From Chelatococcus asaccharovorans (GTDB taxonomy: Bacteria; Pseudomonadota; Alphaproteobacteria; Rhizobiales; Beijerinckiaceae), in assembly GCF_003201475.1 (NCBI RefSeq), contig NZ_QJJK01000001.1:508501-572500 (forward strand): 64,000 nt of DNA, in the 5' to 3' direction. Positions 1 through 8,308 of this stretch are shown here, in pieces. The translations under genes and the position numbers were made by a program. A model generated the notes under the pieces. It did not search any database. It saw only the letters and a program-made list of their open reading frames with translations, and was not told the DNA's origin. The first letter of the stretch is position 1. The number at the start of each line of letters is the position of its first letter.

Positions 1-915
1 CGCGTCCGTGCTCAGTGTCCTGGTGACCGCCGAGATCTGCGGGATCAGCCTCTCGCGGTTGACCACGCGCGCCATGTTCGTGGCGAAATCCGCGTCGGTG
101 GCGAGGGCCGTCAGCCCCAACGCGCCGCACAGCTTGCGATAGAGATTGTCGTTGCCGGCCGCGATCATCAGCCAGCCATCCGACGTCTCGAAGCATTGAT
201 ACGGCACGATCTCGGCGGTGCCAGAGCCGAAGGGCCTGCGCAGTTCGCCGGACGCCTCGTAGCCCGCGAGCGGCACCGTCATCCAGGCAAGCCCGGTCTC
301 GAACAACGAGGTCGCGACGACGCGCCCCTGTCCCGTCTCCTGCCGTGCCACCAGCCCCGCCAGCAGGCCGATCACCGCCCACATGCCCGAGCCCATGTCG
401 ATCAGCGAGACGCCGACGCGCACCGGCGGCCGGTCGCCCTCGCCCGTCACGCTCATGATGCCCGTGCTCGCCTGCGCCAGCGGGTCATAGCCCGGCTTGC
501 TCGCCAAGGGGCCTGTCGCACCGAAGGCCCCGATATCGCACCAGATCAGTTCGGGCTTGCTCGCGCGCATGAGGTCGGCGGTCAGGCCGAACCTGTCGAG
601 GATGCCGGGCCGCAGATTCTGGATGACAGCATCGGCCTCCGTCAGGATGAGGCGCTTCAACGCGTCCGCCTGCGCCCCATCGGCGAAGTCGACGGCGATG
701 CCCTCCTTGCCGCGGTTGAGGCTGTGGAAGGCGCTCGCCGTGTCCTTGAAGAACGGAGGTCCCCAGCCGCGGGCATAATCCCCGCTGCCAGGGTTCTCGA
801 CCTTGATCACGCGCGCGCCGAGATCGGCGAGGATAAGCCCCGCATAGGGCGCCGCCACGCTATGGCCAAGCTCGACGACCGTGATGCCCGCCAGCGGCTT
901 GTCGACGCTGTTCAT
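1..915 (-). CDS. CaiB/BaiF family CoA-transferase (partial, C-terminus off window)
   Basis: Family III CoA-transferase that would move CoA between carboxylic acids in the cytoplasm. The translation from ATG at 915 opens with MNSVDKPLAGITVVELGHSV and continues with LGARVIKVENP and LNRGKEG, hallmarks of the CaiB/BaiF fold. A motif near residue 165 (SLIDMGSGMWAV) carries the Asp that forms the acyl intermediate in this family. About 305 codons are present; full-length members are about 380-400 aa, so the end lies beyond base 1. A GGAGG lies just upstream of the ATG. It follows the SDR gene after a 93-bp gap that contains a LacI-type palindrome. With the acyl-CoA synthetase at 8309 it suggests a CoA-thioester catabolic pathway. 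Substrate unknown. Confidence 0.93.
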   Translation of the reverse strand, partial: MNSVDKPLAGITVVELGHSVAAPYAGLILADLGARVIKVENPGSGDYARGWGPPFFKDTASAFHSLNRGKEGIAVDFADGAQADALKRLILTEADAVIQNLRPGILDRFGLTADLMRASKPELIWCDIGAFGATGPLASKPGYDPLAQASTGIMSVTGEGDRPPVRVGVSLIDMGSGMWAVIGLLAGLVARQETGQGRVVATSLFETGLAWMTVPLAGYEASGELRRPFGSGTAEIVPYQCFETSDGWLMIAAGNDNLYRKLCGALGLTALATDADFATNMARVVNRERLIPQISAVTRTLSTDA

Positions 916-960
916 ACTCACCTCCTGCAACCGCGCCGAAGCTCCGCCGCGGCGTCGCAT

Positions 961-974
961 ATGAAACGTTTCAT
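961..974. promoter_or_regulatory. LacI-type operator, perfect 14-bp palindrome (copy 1)
   Basis: ATGAAACGTTTCAT is its own reverse complement and has the central CG typical of LacI/GalR-family operators. It sits 46 bp upstream of the CaiB-type gene, in the only real gap (916-1008) of this operon. The same 14 bases plus CAAA on the right recur at 8268, in front of the divergent acyl-CoA synthetase. No LacI gene lies nearby in the window, so the regulator is elsewhere, perhaps left of base 1. Confidence 0.7.
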
Positions 975-1008
975 CAAATCGTGCATCACGCCGGTAACGT
1001 GCCACCTG

Positions 1009-1818
1009 TCAGGACTTGTCCATCGCGTTGTCGGCCACCAGCACGGCGCCATTGACGAAGCTCGCCCGGCCCGACAGCGCAAAGACGATCAGATTGGCCA
1101 GTTCCTCGGGCGTGCCCCAGCGCGTATTGCGCATCGCATTGTTCTCGGACCAGAGCCGGCGCTCGGCGTCCGCCTCCTCCGGGCTGAGCGCGCGCTTGGC
1201 GAGCTCGCGCTCCCATTTCGCGAAGCGTTCCGGCGTGGTGACGAAGCCGGGCACCACACAGTTGACCCGGATATTGTGCGGGCCGAACTCATTGGCCAGA
1301 ATCTTGGAAAAGCGGATCTCGGCCGATTTCGCCGGGCCTGTACAGGACGAGAGGAAGGGCGGCATCGTCACCATGATGCCCGTCTCGCCCGCAACATTGA
1401 CGATCGCGCCGCCATTCTGCTCGATCATGAGCGGAATGATGCGCTGGCAAATGCGGAACTGTGCGAAGAAGTTGATCGCCATGCCGTATTGCAGCTCGTC
1501 GTCGGTGACTTCGAGAAACGGTTTGTAGGTTCCGGTGCCGGCATTGTTGACGAGCATGTCGATGCGCCCGAGGCGCTCTTTGGCAACGGCCGGCAACTCT
1601 TTGATCTGCGCGAGATCGGTCACGTCGAGCGAATGCGTCTCGACCTTCACCCCGGTCGTGCTTTCGATATCCGCGCGGGCCTCCGCGAGCGCAGAGTCGC
1701 GGCGCGCGCAAATCATCACCCTGGCGCCTTCCTCGGCGAGCAGCCGTGCGGTTTCCAGGCCGATGCCCTTGCTGCCGCCCGTCACGATCGCGGTACGCCC
1801 TTCCAGTCCGAGTTTCAT
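1009..1818 (-). CDS. SDR-family protein lacking canonical catalytic Ser and Tyr
   Basis: Short-chain dehydrogenase/reductase fold, 269 aa. The cofactor motif TGGSKGIG near residue 15 and the structural NNAG motif are intact, as is the NIRVN...VPGFVTTPE C-terminal core. The active site is unusual. Aligning on the conserved Lys gives TGPAK where YxxxK is expected, so Tyr is replaced by Thr, and the beta-5 stretch reads NVAGETG where the catalytic Ser normally sits. Nucleotides were read back to confirm this. It may bind a nucleotide but use altered chemistry, or be non-catalytic. The ATG at 1818 overlaps the upstream PrpD stop by 4 bp (ATGA), so the genes are translationally coupled. Confidence 0.9.
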   Translation of the reverse strand: MKLGLEGRTAIVTGGSKGIGLETARLLAEEGARVMICARRDSALAEARADIESTTGVKVETHSLDVTDLAQIKELPAVAKERLGRIDMLVNNAGTGTYKPFLEVTDDELQYGMAINFFAQFRICQRIIPLMIEQNGGAIVNVAGETGIMVTMPPFLSSCTGPAKSAEIRFSKILANEFGPHNIRVNCVVPGFVTTPERFAKWERELAKRALSPEEADAERRLWSENNAMRNTRWGTPEELANLIVFALSGRASFVNGAVLVADNAMDKS

Positions 1819-3197
1819 GCGTGTTCTCCCTTGGCACCGCTCGTCAAGCGGTCGATCACAGTCCTGATCGGCATGCCGCCGCCATCGCGGACGGAGGCAA
1901 AGATGTCTGCGGCGAGTGCCTGACCGAGGCCGGCGGGGCGCCCGGCGCCGACGAGACGCTGCTCGAAGACGTCTGTGGCGCGCGGCTCGTCCTGGAAGAT
2001 CAGGGTCTCGGTCGAGTCCGCCGCACTGCGCCGATGAACCCGGCCATCCGCCAGTTCGACCGCGACGGTGCCGTCCATCGGCCCACCCTCGTCGTCGGGA
2101 ACCACGGTGATCGTCTCGATCAGCGCCAGGATGCGCGGATCCCGGCGGTTGTTGACGCCCATGGCGTAGTCGAGCTCGCCGTAGACCAGCATGGCGGCAA
2201 CGGCAAAAGCGGTGCTTGCCTGCGTCTGGACGGTTCGCTCGAACGGGCCTTTGAAGGACGTGCCGGGATATTCGCTGTAGGGCCGCCAGATCCGCACGGT
2301 GATGCGCCTGGCCTGCGCCAGGTCGATCCCGTCGCGATGGACGACGCGGGCGGCAATGACGGCCGCCATGTTGTCGCCTAGTGTCGCGAAGGGCTTGGCA
2401 TTGACCTCTGCCATCATTGCCGGGTCGGGATCCCGCGCCCAATGCGGCGGCGTCTCGGTCAGCCCCGCCAGCGCGCGCAGGAAGCCCTTGGCGCCCTCGA
2501 GGGCGTCGGGAGCGCCGACAACGCCCTGCGCGGCAAGCCGCGCCGCCGTCAACCCGCCTTGAGCCGCGCGGCCGTTCTGCACACGCCATTCGTCCGACCC
2601 ACAGCGGACCGGCTCGAGCGTGCCGCCGGTCGTGTTGGCCGCGATCGCGACCGCGCTCGCCGCCTTCGCGGCATCGAGGCGGAGGGCGACGGCCGCCGCC
2701 GCCGCAGCACCGATCGTCCCGAGCGTCGGGCTGGTGCGGATGCCTCGGCCGATCAGCGCGCGCGCGACGATCTCGCCGGCGCCAAGCCATTTCATCGTGG
2801 CGTAGCCCGCAACGGTGGCGCGCAGCACATCGGCAAGCGACTGGCCGAGCGCCTCGCCCAGCGCGATCGAAACCGGCGGCACGAGCGAGCCCGGATGCGA
2901 CCAGGACTCATGCTCGGTGTCATCCTGGAAATGGGCGTGAACCGCGACGCCGTTGGCGAGCACGGCCTCCGCGAGCGCGGCCCGGCTGCCATCGGCCCAG
3001 ATACGGGCCGTGCCGACGCCCTCGCCTACTGGTGTCGCCAGGGCGCGCGCGGCGGCCGCCGTGGGCTCGTCACGGGCGACGATTGCGAGGCCGAGCGCAT
3101 CGATCAGACAGATCGCCGCCTTGGAGGCGACCGGCGGCGCCAACGCGCTATCCGCGTGCCGCGCGAGAAAGGTGCCGAGGCGTTGCGTCGCATTCAT
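1815..3197 (-). CDS. MmgE/PrpD family protein
   Basis: About 460 aa, the usual length for the MmgE/PrpD (2-methylcitrate dehydratase-like) family. Family features are the N-terminal DALGLAI helix region, HAHFQDDTEHESWSHPGS (compare the family D-D-x-H-x-x-x-x-H-P pattern), and the long helical domain with LGTIGAAAAAA. Members dehydrate or isomerise substituted tricarboxylates, but many are of unknown function. The ATG at 3197 overlaps the LivF stop by one base; a GTG three bases earlier is an alternative. Its place directly behind a complete Liv transporter is repeated in the second Liv cluster (35118-36536), so the pairing of importer and PrpD looks functional. Confidence 0.9.
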   Translation of the reverse strand: MNATQRLGTFLARHADSALAPPVASKAAICLIDALGLAIVARDEPTAAAARALATPVGEGVGTARIWADGSRAALAEAVLANGVAVHAHFQDDTEHESWSHPGSLVPPVSIALGEALGQSLADVLRATVAGYATMKWLGAGEIVARALIGRGIRTSPTLGTIGAAAAAAVALRLDAAKAASAVAIAANTTGGTLEPVRCGSDEWRVQNGRAAQGGLTAARLAAQGVVGAPDALEGAKGFLRALAGLTETPPHWARDPDPAMMAEVNAKPFATLGDNMAAVIAARVVHRDGIDLAQARRITVRIWRPYSEYPGTSFKGPFERTVQTQASTAFAVAAMLVYGELDYAMGVNNRRDPRILALIETITVVPDDEGGPMDGTVAVELADGRVHRRSAADSTETLIFQDEPRATDVFEQRLVGAGRPAGLGQALAADIFASVRDGGGMPIRTVIDRLTSGAKGEHA

Positions 3198-3889
3198 CAC
3201 AGATACTCCTCAGCCAGCGCCAGATCGCGGATCTCCGCGACAGTGCCGCTGCGCCTGACCTCGCCGCCGCGCATGACATAGCCGCGGGTTGCCAGCTTCA
3301 GGGCCGGGCGGGCCATCTGCTCGGTCATCAGGATGGTGGTGCCGCGCGCCTGCATCTGGCGGACAGCTTCGCTGATGCGGGCGATCCAGACCGGGGCGAG
3401 GCCCAGGAAAGGCTCGTCGAGCAGGACGAGGTCCGGGAAGGAGCTCATGGCCCGCGCAAAGGCGACGATCTGCTGCTCGCCGCCTGAAAGCTGCCCGGCC
3501 GGCTGCGCAGCGCGCTCTTTGAGCAGCGGAAAGATGCCCGACAGCCAGTCCCAGGCTTCGCGCTGTGCCACCTTGCCGCGGCCATGGGCGCCGGTCAGCA
3601 CGTTGTCCTTGACGGACATCGTCGAAAAGACACGACGCCCTTCAGGCGAATAGCCAATTCCGGCGCGAGCCCGGCAATCGCAGGACAGCGCGCTGAGATC
3701 CCGCCCCGCGAAGCGGACGGAGCCTTTCGAGGCATTCACCAGGCCGATGACCGCGTTGATCAGGCTCGACTTTCCGGCTCCGTTGGCGCCGACGAGCAGC
3801 ACCGTCTCGCCCTTGGCGACCTCGATCGAGACGCCGCGCAACGCCATGATGCCGCCGTAGCGGACTTCGAGATTCTCGACCGCGAGCAT
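3197..3889 (-). CDS. livF: Branched-chain-type ABC transporter ATPase LivF
   Basis: Cytoplasmic ATPase of a Liv-type importer, 230 aa. It shows Walker A GANGAGKSS, the LivF-typical SPEGRRVFSTMSV loop, signature LSGGEQQ and Walker B LVLLDEPFLGLAP. The ATG at 3889 overlaps the LivG TGA by one base. It belongs to the operon SBP-livH-livM-livG-livF-prpD-SDR-caiB. The ligand is probably an organic or aromatic acid rather than leucine, given the catabolic neighbours (inference). Confidence 0.95.
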   Translation of the reverse strand: MLAVENLEVRYGGIMALRGVSIEVAKGETVLLVGANGAGKSSLINAVIGLVNASKGSVRFAGRDLSALSCDCRARAGIGYSPEGRRVFSTMSVKDNVLTGAHGRGKVAQREAWDWLSGIFPLLKERAAQPAGQLSGGEQQIVAFARAMSSFPDLVLLDEPFLGLAPVWIARISEAVRQMQARGTTILMTEQMARPALKLATRGYVMRGGEVRRSGTVAEIRDLALAEEYL

Positions 3890-4632
3890 CAGGCGACCTC
3901 CTCTTCGACGGCGCCGACATAGGCGTCGATGACGTCCTTGCGGGCGAGCACCTCGGCCGGCGGGCCGGAGGCGAGAAGGCGGCCGGCATCGAGCACGAGA
4001 ATGTTGGGGCAGAGCCGCCGGATGAGGTCCATGTCGTGCTCGACGATCAGGACACTGCAACCCAGCTCCTCGCGGGCATGGCGCACGAAGGAATCGACCC
4101 GCCCGCGCTCGCGCCCCTCCAGACCCGCGGCGGGCTCGTCGAGCAGCAGCACCTTCGGCCGCGTCACGAAGGCCAGCACGAGACCGAGCATCTTCTGCAG
4201 GCCATAGGGAAGCTTGTCGCTCTGCTCGTCCAGGCGCGGCGCGAGCTCGAACTCGTCGAGCATGCCGGTGATCGCCTGCCAGGCGGCGGAGCCACCGCCG
4301 CTGAAGGTGATGGCGCGCGCAATGTTCTCGCCGACGCTCGCCGTGCTGAAGGTGTTGGTCTGCTGGAAGCTGCGCATGATGCCGGCGCGGCTCACCGCAT
4401 GCAGCGGCTGGCCCGTCATCTCGCGCCGGCCCAGCAGAACGCGCCCGGCGGTGGGGGCGAGCTTGCCGCTGATGACATTGATCAGCGTCGTCTTGCCGGC
4501 ACCGTTGGGGCCGATCACCCCGAGCACCTCGCCCTGCGGCAGGGTGAAGCTGATCTCCTGGAAGACCTGCAGGCCGCCGAAGCGCTTGCTCAGCCCCACG
4601 ACCTCGAGCGTCTCGTGACCGGACGGGCTCAT
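3889..4632 (-). CDS. livG: Branched-chain-type ABC transporter ATPase LivG
   Basis: ATPase partner of LivF, 247 aa from ATG at 4632, which overlaps the LivM stop by 4 bp. It has Walker A GPNGAGKTT, the LivG-type RSFQQTNTF loop and Walker B VLLLDEPAAGLE. The H-loop region is IVEHDMDLI, and the C-terminal tail is VIDAYVG. The signature region reads LPYGLQKMLGL, close to the degenerate LSYGQQ form common in LivG. An upstream in-frame extension exists but lies inside livM and lacks Liv homology, so this start is preferred. Confidence 0.94.
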   Translation of the reverse strand: MSPSGHETLEVVGLSKRFGGLQVFQEISFTLPQGEVLGVIGPNGAGKTTLINVISGKLAPTAGRVLLGRREMTGQPLHAVSRAGIMRSFQQTNTFSTASVGENIARAITFSGGGSAAWQAITGMLDEFELAPRLDEQSDKLPYGLQKMLGLVLAFVTRPKVLLLDEPAAGLEGRERGRVDSFVRHAREELGCSVLIVEHDMDLIRRLCPNILVLDAGRLLASGPPAEVLARKDVIDAYVGAVEEEVA

Positions 4633-5654
4633 GACCGACCCTCCGAGGCGACCGCCAGGGGAACGGCTGCCTTGCGGTCCTCGGACGAGGTCCGCGCCGA
4701 CCGGCAGATCCACCGCCTGATGGTGCCGACGATGCCGTCGCGCGCCACCAGGACGACCGTGACGAGCAGGAAGCCGAAGAGGAACTGCGAATATTCGCCC
4801 TTGATCGCGAAGAGATCGGAGGCGAAAACCAGCACCGTCGCACCCACCACCGGCCCCAGCATCGAGCCCTTTCCGCCGATGATGGCGTAGGCGATATAAT
4901 TGACCGAGGAGAGCGGGTTGAACGAGCTCGGGTGCGCCATCAGCAGCATGTTGACGAGCGCGAACCCCGCCAGTCCCGAGACGCCGGCGGCCACGACGAA
5001 GCCCAGCGCCTTGTAATGCCAGACGACGAGGCCGAGGCTCTGCGCGAGAAGCTCGTTCTCCTCGATGGCGGCGAAATGCTGGCGGAAGCGGACCGTCAGC
5101 GCCGCGGTGACCAGGGCCGCCACGAGGGCAAGCCCGATCGTGACCTCCAGCACCGCGCGGTTGTCGGCCAGGGGAATGCCGAAGAACGTCACGATCGGGA
5201 TGCCGACAAGCCCGTTTGAGCCGCCGCTGAGCCCCGGCGTCTCAAACAGCACGAGCTGTGTGATCTCGGTCAGAACGAAGGTGACGAGCACGAAATAGAC
5301 GCCGCGCAAGCGCAGCACGAGCGCGCCGAGAGGCAAGGCAAACAACGCCGGCACCACGAAGGCGAGCGCCGCCAGCAGCACGACGTCGGTGACACCGAAG
5401 CGCAGGCCGAAGATGGCGACCGTATATCCGCCCAGTGCCATGAAGGTCGGCACCGCGAAGGTCAGCAGGTTCATGCGCAGCATGATGTAGACGCTGAACG
5501 CGGCGGTCGACGCGACCAGGACCTGGTTGGTCACCGAGAAGACGATCGGATTGGTGGCGAAGGCCGGCACCAGGAAGGTCAGCGCGATCAGGGCGACGGT
5601 CAAAGTCTCGCCGAAGCCGATGCGCTGGAAAAGCGTGGAACGATACGGGTTCAT
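4629..5654 (-). CDS. livM: Branched-chain-type ABC transporter permease LivM
   Basis: Inner-membrane permease, 341 aa, with about ten hydrophobic stretches. LivM features are the ALGGYTVAIFG segment, LRLRGVYFVLVTFVLTEI and the coupling segment GLVVWHYKALGFVVAA followed by IIGGKGSMLGPVVGA. The last 35 residues are a charged cytoplasmic tail (RSARTSSEDRK). It starts at ATG 5654, four bases after the LivH stop. Confidence 0.94.
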   Translation of the reverse strand: MNPYRSTLFQRIGFGETLTVALIALTFLVPAFATNPIVFSVTNQVLVASTAAFSVYIMLRMNLLTFAVPTFMALGGYTVAIFGLRFGVTDVVLLAALAFVVPALFALPLGALVLRLRGVYFVLVTFVLTEITQLVLFETPGLSGGSNGLVGIPIVTFFGIPLADNRAVLEVTIGLALVAALVTAALTVRFRQHFAAIEENELLAQSLGLVVWHYKALGFVVAAGVSGLAGFALVNMLLMAHPSSFNPLSSVNYIAYAIIGGKGSMLGPVVGATVLVFASDLFAIKGEYSQFLFGFLLVTVVLVARDGIVGTIRRWICRSARTSSEDRKAAVPLAVASEGRS

Positions 5655-5658
5655 GGTC

Positions 5659-6531
5659 TCAGGCTCCCCGCGCTTCGCGGCCGAACAGGCCGGACGGCCG
5701 GATGACCAGCATCAGCAGCACCAGCGTGAACAAGGCGAGCGCGCCCTTCGAACCACCCAGATAAACCGCTGAATAGGCCTCGATCAGCCCGACGATGAAG
5801 GCTGCCACCGTTGCGCCGCCGACCGAGCCGAGGCCGCCGAGGATGACGATGAGAAAGGAGGTCGCGAGCACGGGATCGCCGATATGGGGCGCGAGCGACA
5901 GGATCGGCGTCACCAGAGCCCCGGTCAGTCCGGCGAGCCCGGTCGCCAGAGCAAAAGCCAGCGGAAACAGTAGTTTGGGCCGCAATCCCTGCGCAGCCGC
6001 AACCGCCCGATCATCGGCCAAAGCCCGCAGCGCACGGCCGAAATCGGTGTGGTAGACCAGCCAGTACAGGGTCACGATCGCGACGATGCAGACGGCCAGG
6101 ACGATGAGGTTCTGAAGCGGGAAATAAAAGCCGCCTCCGCGCAGAACGCCCGTGATCGGGAACTCGAAACTCGGTGATTCAGGGCCGAAGACGACCAGGA
6201 TGCCGCTCGACATCATGAGATAGAGGCCAAGCGTCAGCATCAGGGTGGCGAGATGGTCATCGACCAGCCGTTCGAGCAGAAAGCGTTCGAAGACGTAGCC
6301 CAGCCCTGCCGTGCCCAGCGCGGCGATCACGACCGCCACGGGATAAGGCGCACCGAGATGTGTCGTCGTCGCATAGGCGATGTAGCCGCCCAGCACATAG
6401 AATCCGCCATGGGCGAAATTGACCACGCCCAGAATGCCGAAGATCAGGGTGAAGCCGAGGGCAAGCAGCGCATATTGCGCGCCCAGGCTGATGCCGATGA
6501 GGCCGGTCGCGACAAGGCCTTCCACATTCAT
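5659..6531 (-). CDS. livH: Branched-chain-type ABC transporter permease LivH
   Basis: Inner-membrane permease, 290 aa from ATG 6531. That start has a GGAG five bases upstream and gives the normal LivH N-terminus (MNVEGLVATGLIGISLGAQY). It contains the family segments LIFGILGVVNFAHGGFYVLG and IVILGGLGSVGGATVAAF, and ends RPSGLFGREARGA. The neighbouring genes are the binding protein upstream and LivM downstream. Confidence 0.94.
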   Translation of the reverse strand: MNVEGLVATGLIGISLGAQYALLALGFTLIFGILGVVNFAHGGFYVLGGYIAYATTTHLGAPYPVAVVIAALGTAGLGYVFERFLLERLVDDHLATLMLTLGLYLMMSSGILVVFGPESPSFEFPITGVLRGGGFYFPLQNLIVLAVCIVAIVTLYWLVYHTDFGRALRALADDRAVAAAQGLRPKLLFPLAFALATGLAGLTGALVTPILSLAPHIGDPVLATSFLIVILGGLGSVGGATVAAFIVGLIEAYSAVYLGGSKGALALFTLVLLMLVIRPSGLFGREARGA

Positions 6532-6722
6532 CTCCAGTTTCTTGCTTGTGCAGGCCGCAGAGGTGCACTCCGAAGCGGTCCGTCTGTTTCCAAACCCGAT
6601 GCGCGAGCACCACCTTCGAAAGAACAACCGGCCATCACGACCAAGGCGATTTGGGCACATACTGACGAGATCATGGGCATAGCTCCCCAGGCACGGCTTT
6701 CTTACTGACCTCGGGCCACCCC

Positions 6723-6756
6723 CGTCCCATCACAGGACAGGCTCGGGGATGGGACG
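6723..6756 (-). promoter_or_regulatory. Intercistronic stem-loop between binding-protein gene and livH
   Basis: CGTCCCATC at 6723-6731 pairs perfectly with GATGGGACG at 6748-6756 across a 16-nt loop. There is no T-run. It lies in the 274-bp gap after the solute-binding-protein gene. In many ABC operons a stem-loop here stabilises or terminates the abundant binding-protein message; that role is inferred. Nothing else is evident in the gap. Confidence 0.4.
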
Positions 6757-6805
6757 AACGCGAACGGCATTCGCGCTGGCGGCGCACGCCGCTGGCCAGG
6801 AGGGG

Positions 6806-7993
6806 TTATGTCTCGGTGGCCGCGTCGACCCGCTGGACGGGTTGGACCTTGCCATTGACGACAAGCCCGACACCGAAGGGGAAGGAGAGTTCCTGGTTGA
6901 CGCCGAAGAACTTCTGACCGATCCAGCCGCCGGCGCCCAAATTCGGGTCCTCGACGGGGAGCGAACGCAGCGCCGCGGCGATCTTCTGTGTGTCGGTGGC
7001 GGTTCCTGCCTTCGCGATCGCCTTGGCCACCATCCGCGCCGCAGAGACCCACTGAAAGAACAGATTGTTCTCCGGCCTTTCAGTCTTCATCAGCGTCTTG
7101 TAATCGTCGGCGATCTTGAGGACCTTTTCGTCGATGAAGACGGGCTCGTACCAGTAAAAGTCCTTCAAGACTTCGTCGCCACCGGCGACACGTGAAATCT
7201 CGCTGTAACCTGGACCGCCGAGGCGACCGATCGCCCCCTCGAAACCCGCTTGCCGCAATTGCTTGACCATGATGCCGGCATCGCCCGGCGGCGAGGATGC
7301 GAGATCCACGGCCTCGGGCTTCTGGTTCATGATCCGGGTGACGATCGGGGCGAAGTTCGTCGTGCCGCGCTGATAGTATTCCTCCGTCGCGGCGATGCCA
7401 TTTGCCTTATAGGCCTGCGCGTCAACACTGGCGATGTCGGTGCCGCCCTGGTCGTTGGGCGCAACGACGACGACGCTCTTCATGCCGAATTTTGCCTTGG
7501 CGATCTTGATGATCGGATCGGCCCAGCCCGATGGTCCCGGCCCCTGATGGAAGACGAGCGGCCATTGCGGGCCGATCGCATCCTTGGCATAGCCATTCCC
7601 CATCACCAGCATGGAATTGCGCAGGGCGATCGGCTTGATGCCGGTCAATTCCGGCGAGCCGATCGGTCCGAGGATCATCTTGACCCCTTGCCCGGCAAGA
7701 GAATTGGCGGCTGCGGCGGCGCCTTCGGCGGTATATTTGCTGTCGATCGCCACGACCGAAACGTTGGCCGGCTGGCCGTCGATCTTGATCAGCCCGTCCC
7801 GATTGGCTTCGGCGGCGACGAATTCCACCGCACCTCTGAGGGCAAGCCCCCATTGCGCCGCGGGACCCGACAGAACGCCGACGACCCCGAGCTTAACCTC
7901 GGGCGCAGCCGCGAATGCGGCCATGCGCGGCACGACCATGGCCGCGCCGACCGCGGCTCCCGACAGAATGACATTGCGTCGCGTCGTCTTCAT
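6806..7993 (-). CDS. Liv-type ABC transporter substrate-binding protein
   Basis: Periplasmic binding protein of the Peripla_BP_6 (LivJ-like) family, 395 aa. The ATG at 7993 is preceded by AGGGAGG. The N-terminus MKTTRRNVILSGAAVGAAMV is a twin-arginine type export signal with a probable cut after AFA. The mature start VKLGVVGVLSGPAAQWG is typical of the family, as are GPIGSPELTGIKP and VVVVAPNDQGGTD. It is the first gene of the transporter operon and is divergent from the acyl-CoA synthetase gene. Confidence 0.93.
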   Translation of the reverse strand: MKTTRRNVILSGAAVGAAMVVPRMAAFAAAPEVKLGVVGVLSGPAAQWGLALRGAVEFVAAEANRDGLIKIDGQPANVSVVAIDSKYTAEGAAAAANSLAGQGVKMILGPIGSPELTGIKPIALRNSMLVMGNGYAKDAIGPQWPLVFHQGPGPSGWADPIIKIAKAKFGMKSVVVVAPNDQGGTDIASVDAQAYKANGIAATEEYYQRGTTNFAPIVTRIMNQKPEAVDLASSPPGDAGIMVKQLRQAGFEGAIGRLGGPGYSEISRVAGGDEVLKDFYWYEPVFIDEKVLKIADDYKTLMKTERPENNLFFQWVSAARMVAKAIAKAGTATDTQKIAAALRSLPVEDPNLGAGGWIGQKFFGVNQELSFPFGVGLVVNGKVQPVQRVDAATET

Positions 7994-8267
7994 TGGTTCC
8001 TCCCTGCGTGATCTCTTTCGGCTCGTGTGGCCGATATTCTTAAGGTGGACAGGAACGGGCGAGACGCAGGTCCGCCGGCGCGTGCAGCGCAAGCGGTCTT
8101 CACGTCTTGCTGGAATCAGGCTTGTCCGTGCGGGTGGTGTCAGGAGCGACCGCATTCCCGCATTGGCAGAACCGAAGTTCTGCGCCCTCAATCGTCAGCA
8201 TCTCTCCCGGATCGCCTTTGCCTGGTGGCGTTGAGCCAAAAGTTATGCTGGTATGCGGGCACTGTCA

Positions 8268-8281
8268 ATGAAACGTTTCAT
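8268..8281. promoter_or_regulatory. LacI-type operator, perfect palindrome (copy 2)
   Basis: Second copy of ATGAAACGTTTCAT, again followed by CAAA, in the 315-bp divergent gap (7994-8308) between the Liv binding-protein gene and the acyl-CoA synthetase gene. It ends 27 bp before the TTG start at 8309, a position suited to repression. The rest of this gap shows no gene. The two identical sites bracket the whole region 961-8281 and argue for one shared LacI-family regulator. Confidence 0.72.
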
Positions 8282-8308
8282 CAAAAAGTGACTGATGGGA
8301 GGACACTC

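Noticed and set aside
196-1923. Long open frame on the plus strand opposite the CoA-transferase and SDR genes
   Set aside because: It is antisense to clear family proteins; translation is low-complexity Arg/His/Ala, a usual shadow in GC-rich DNA.
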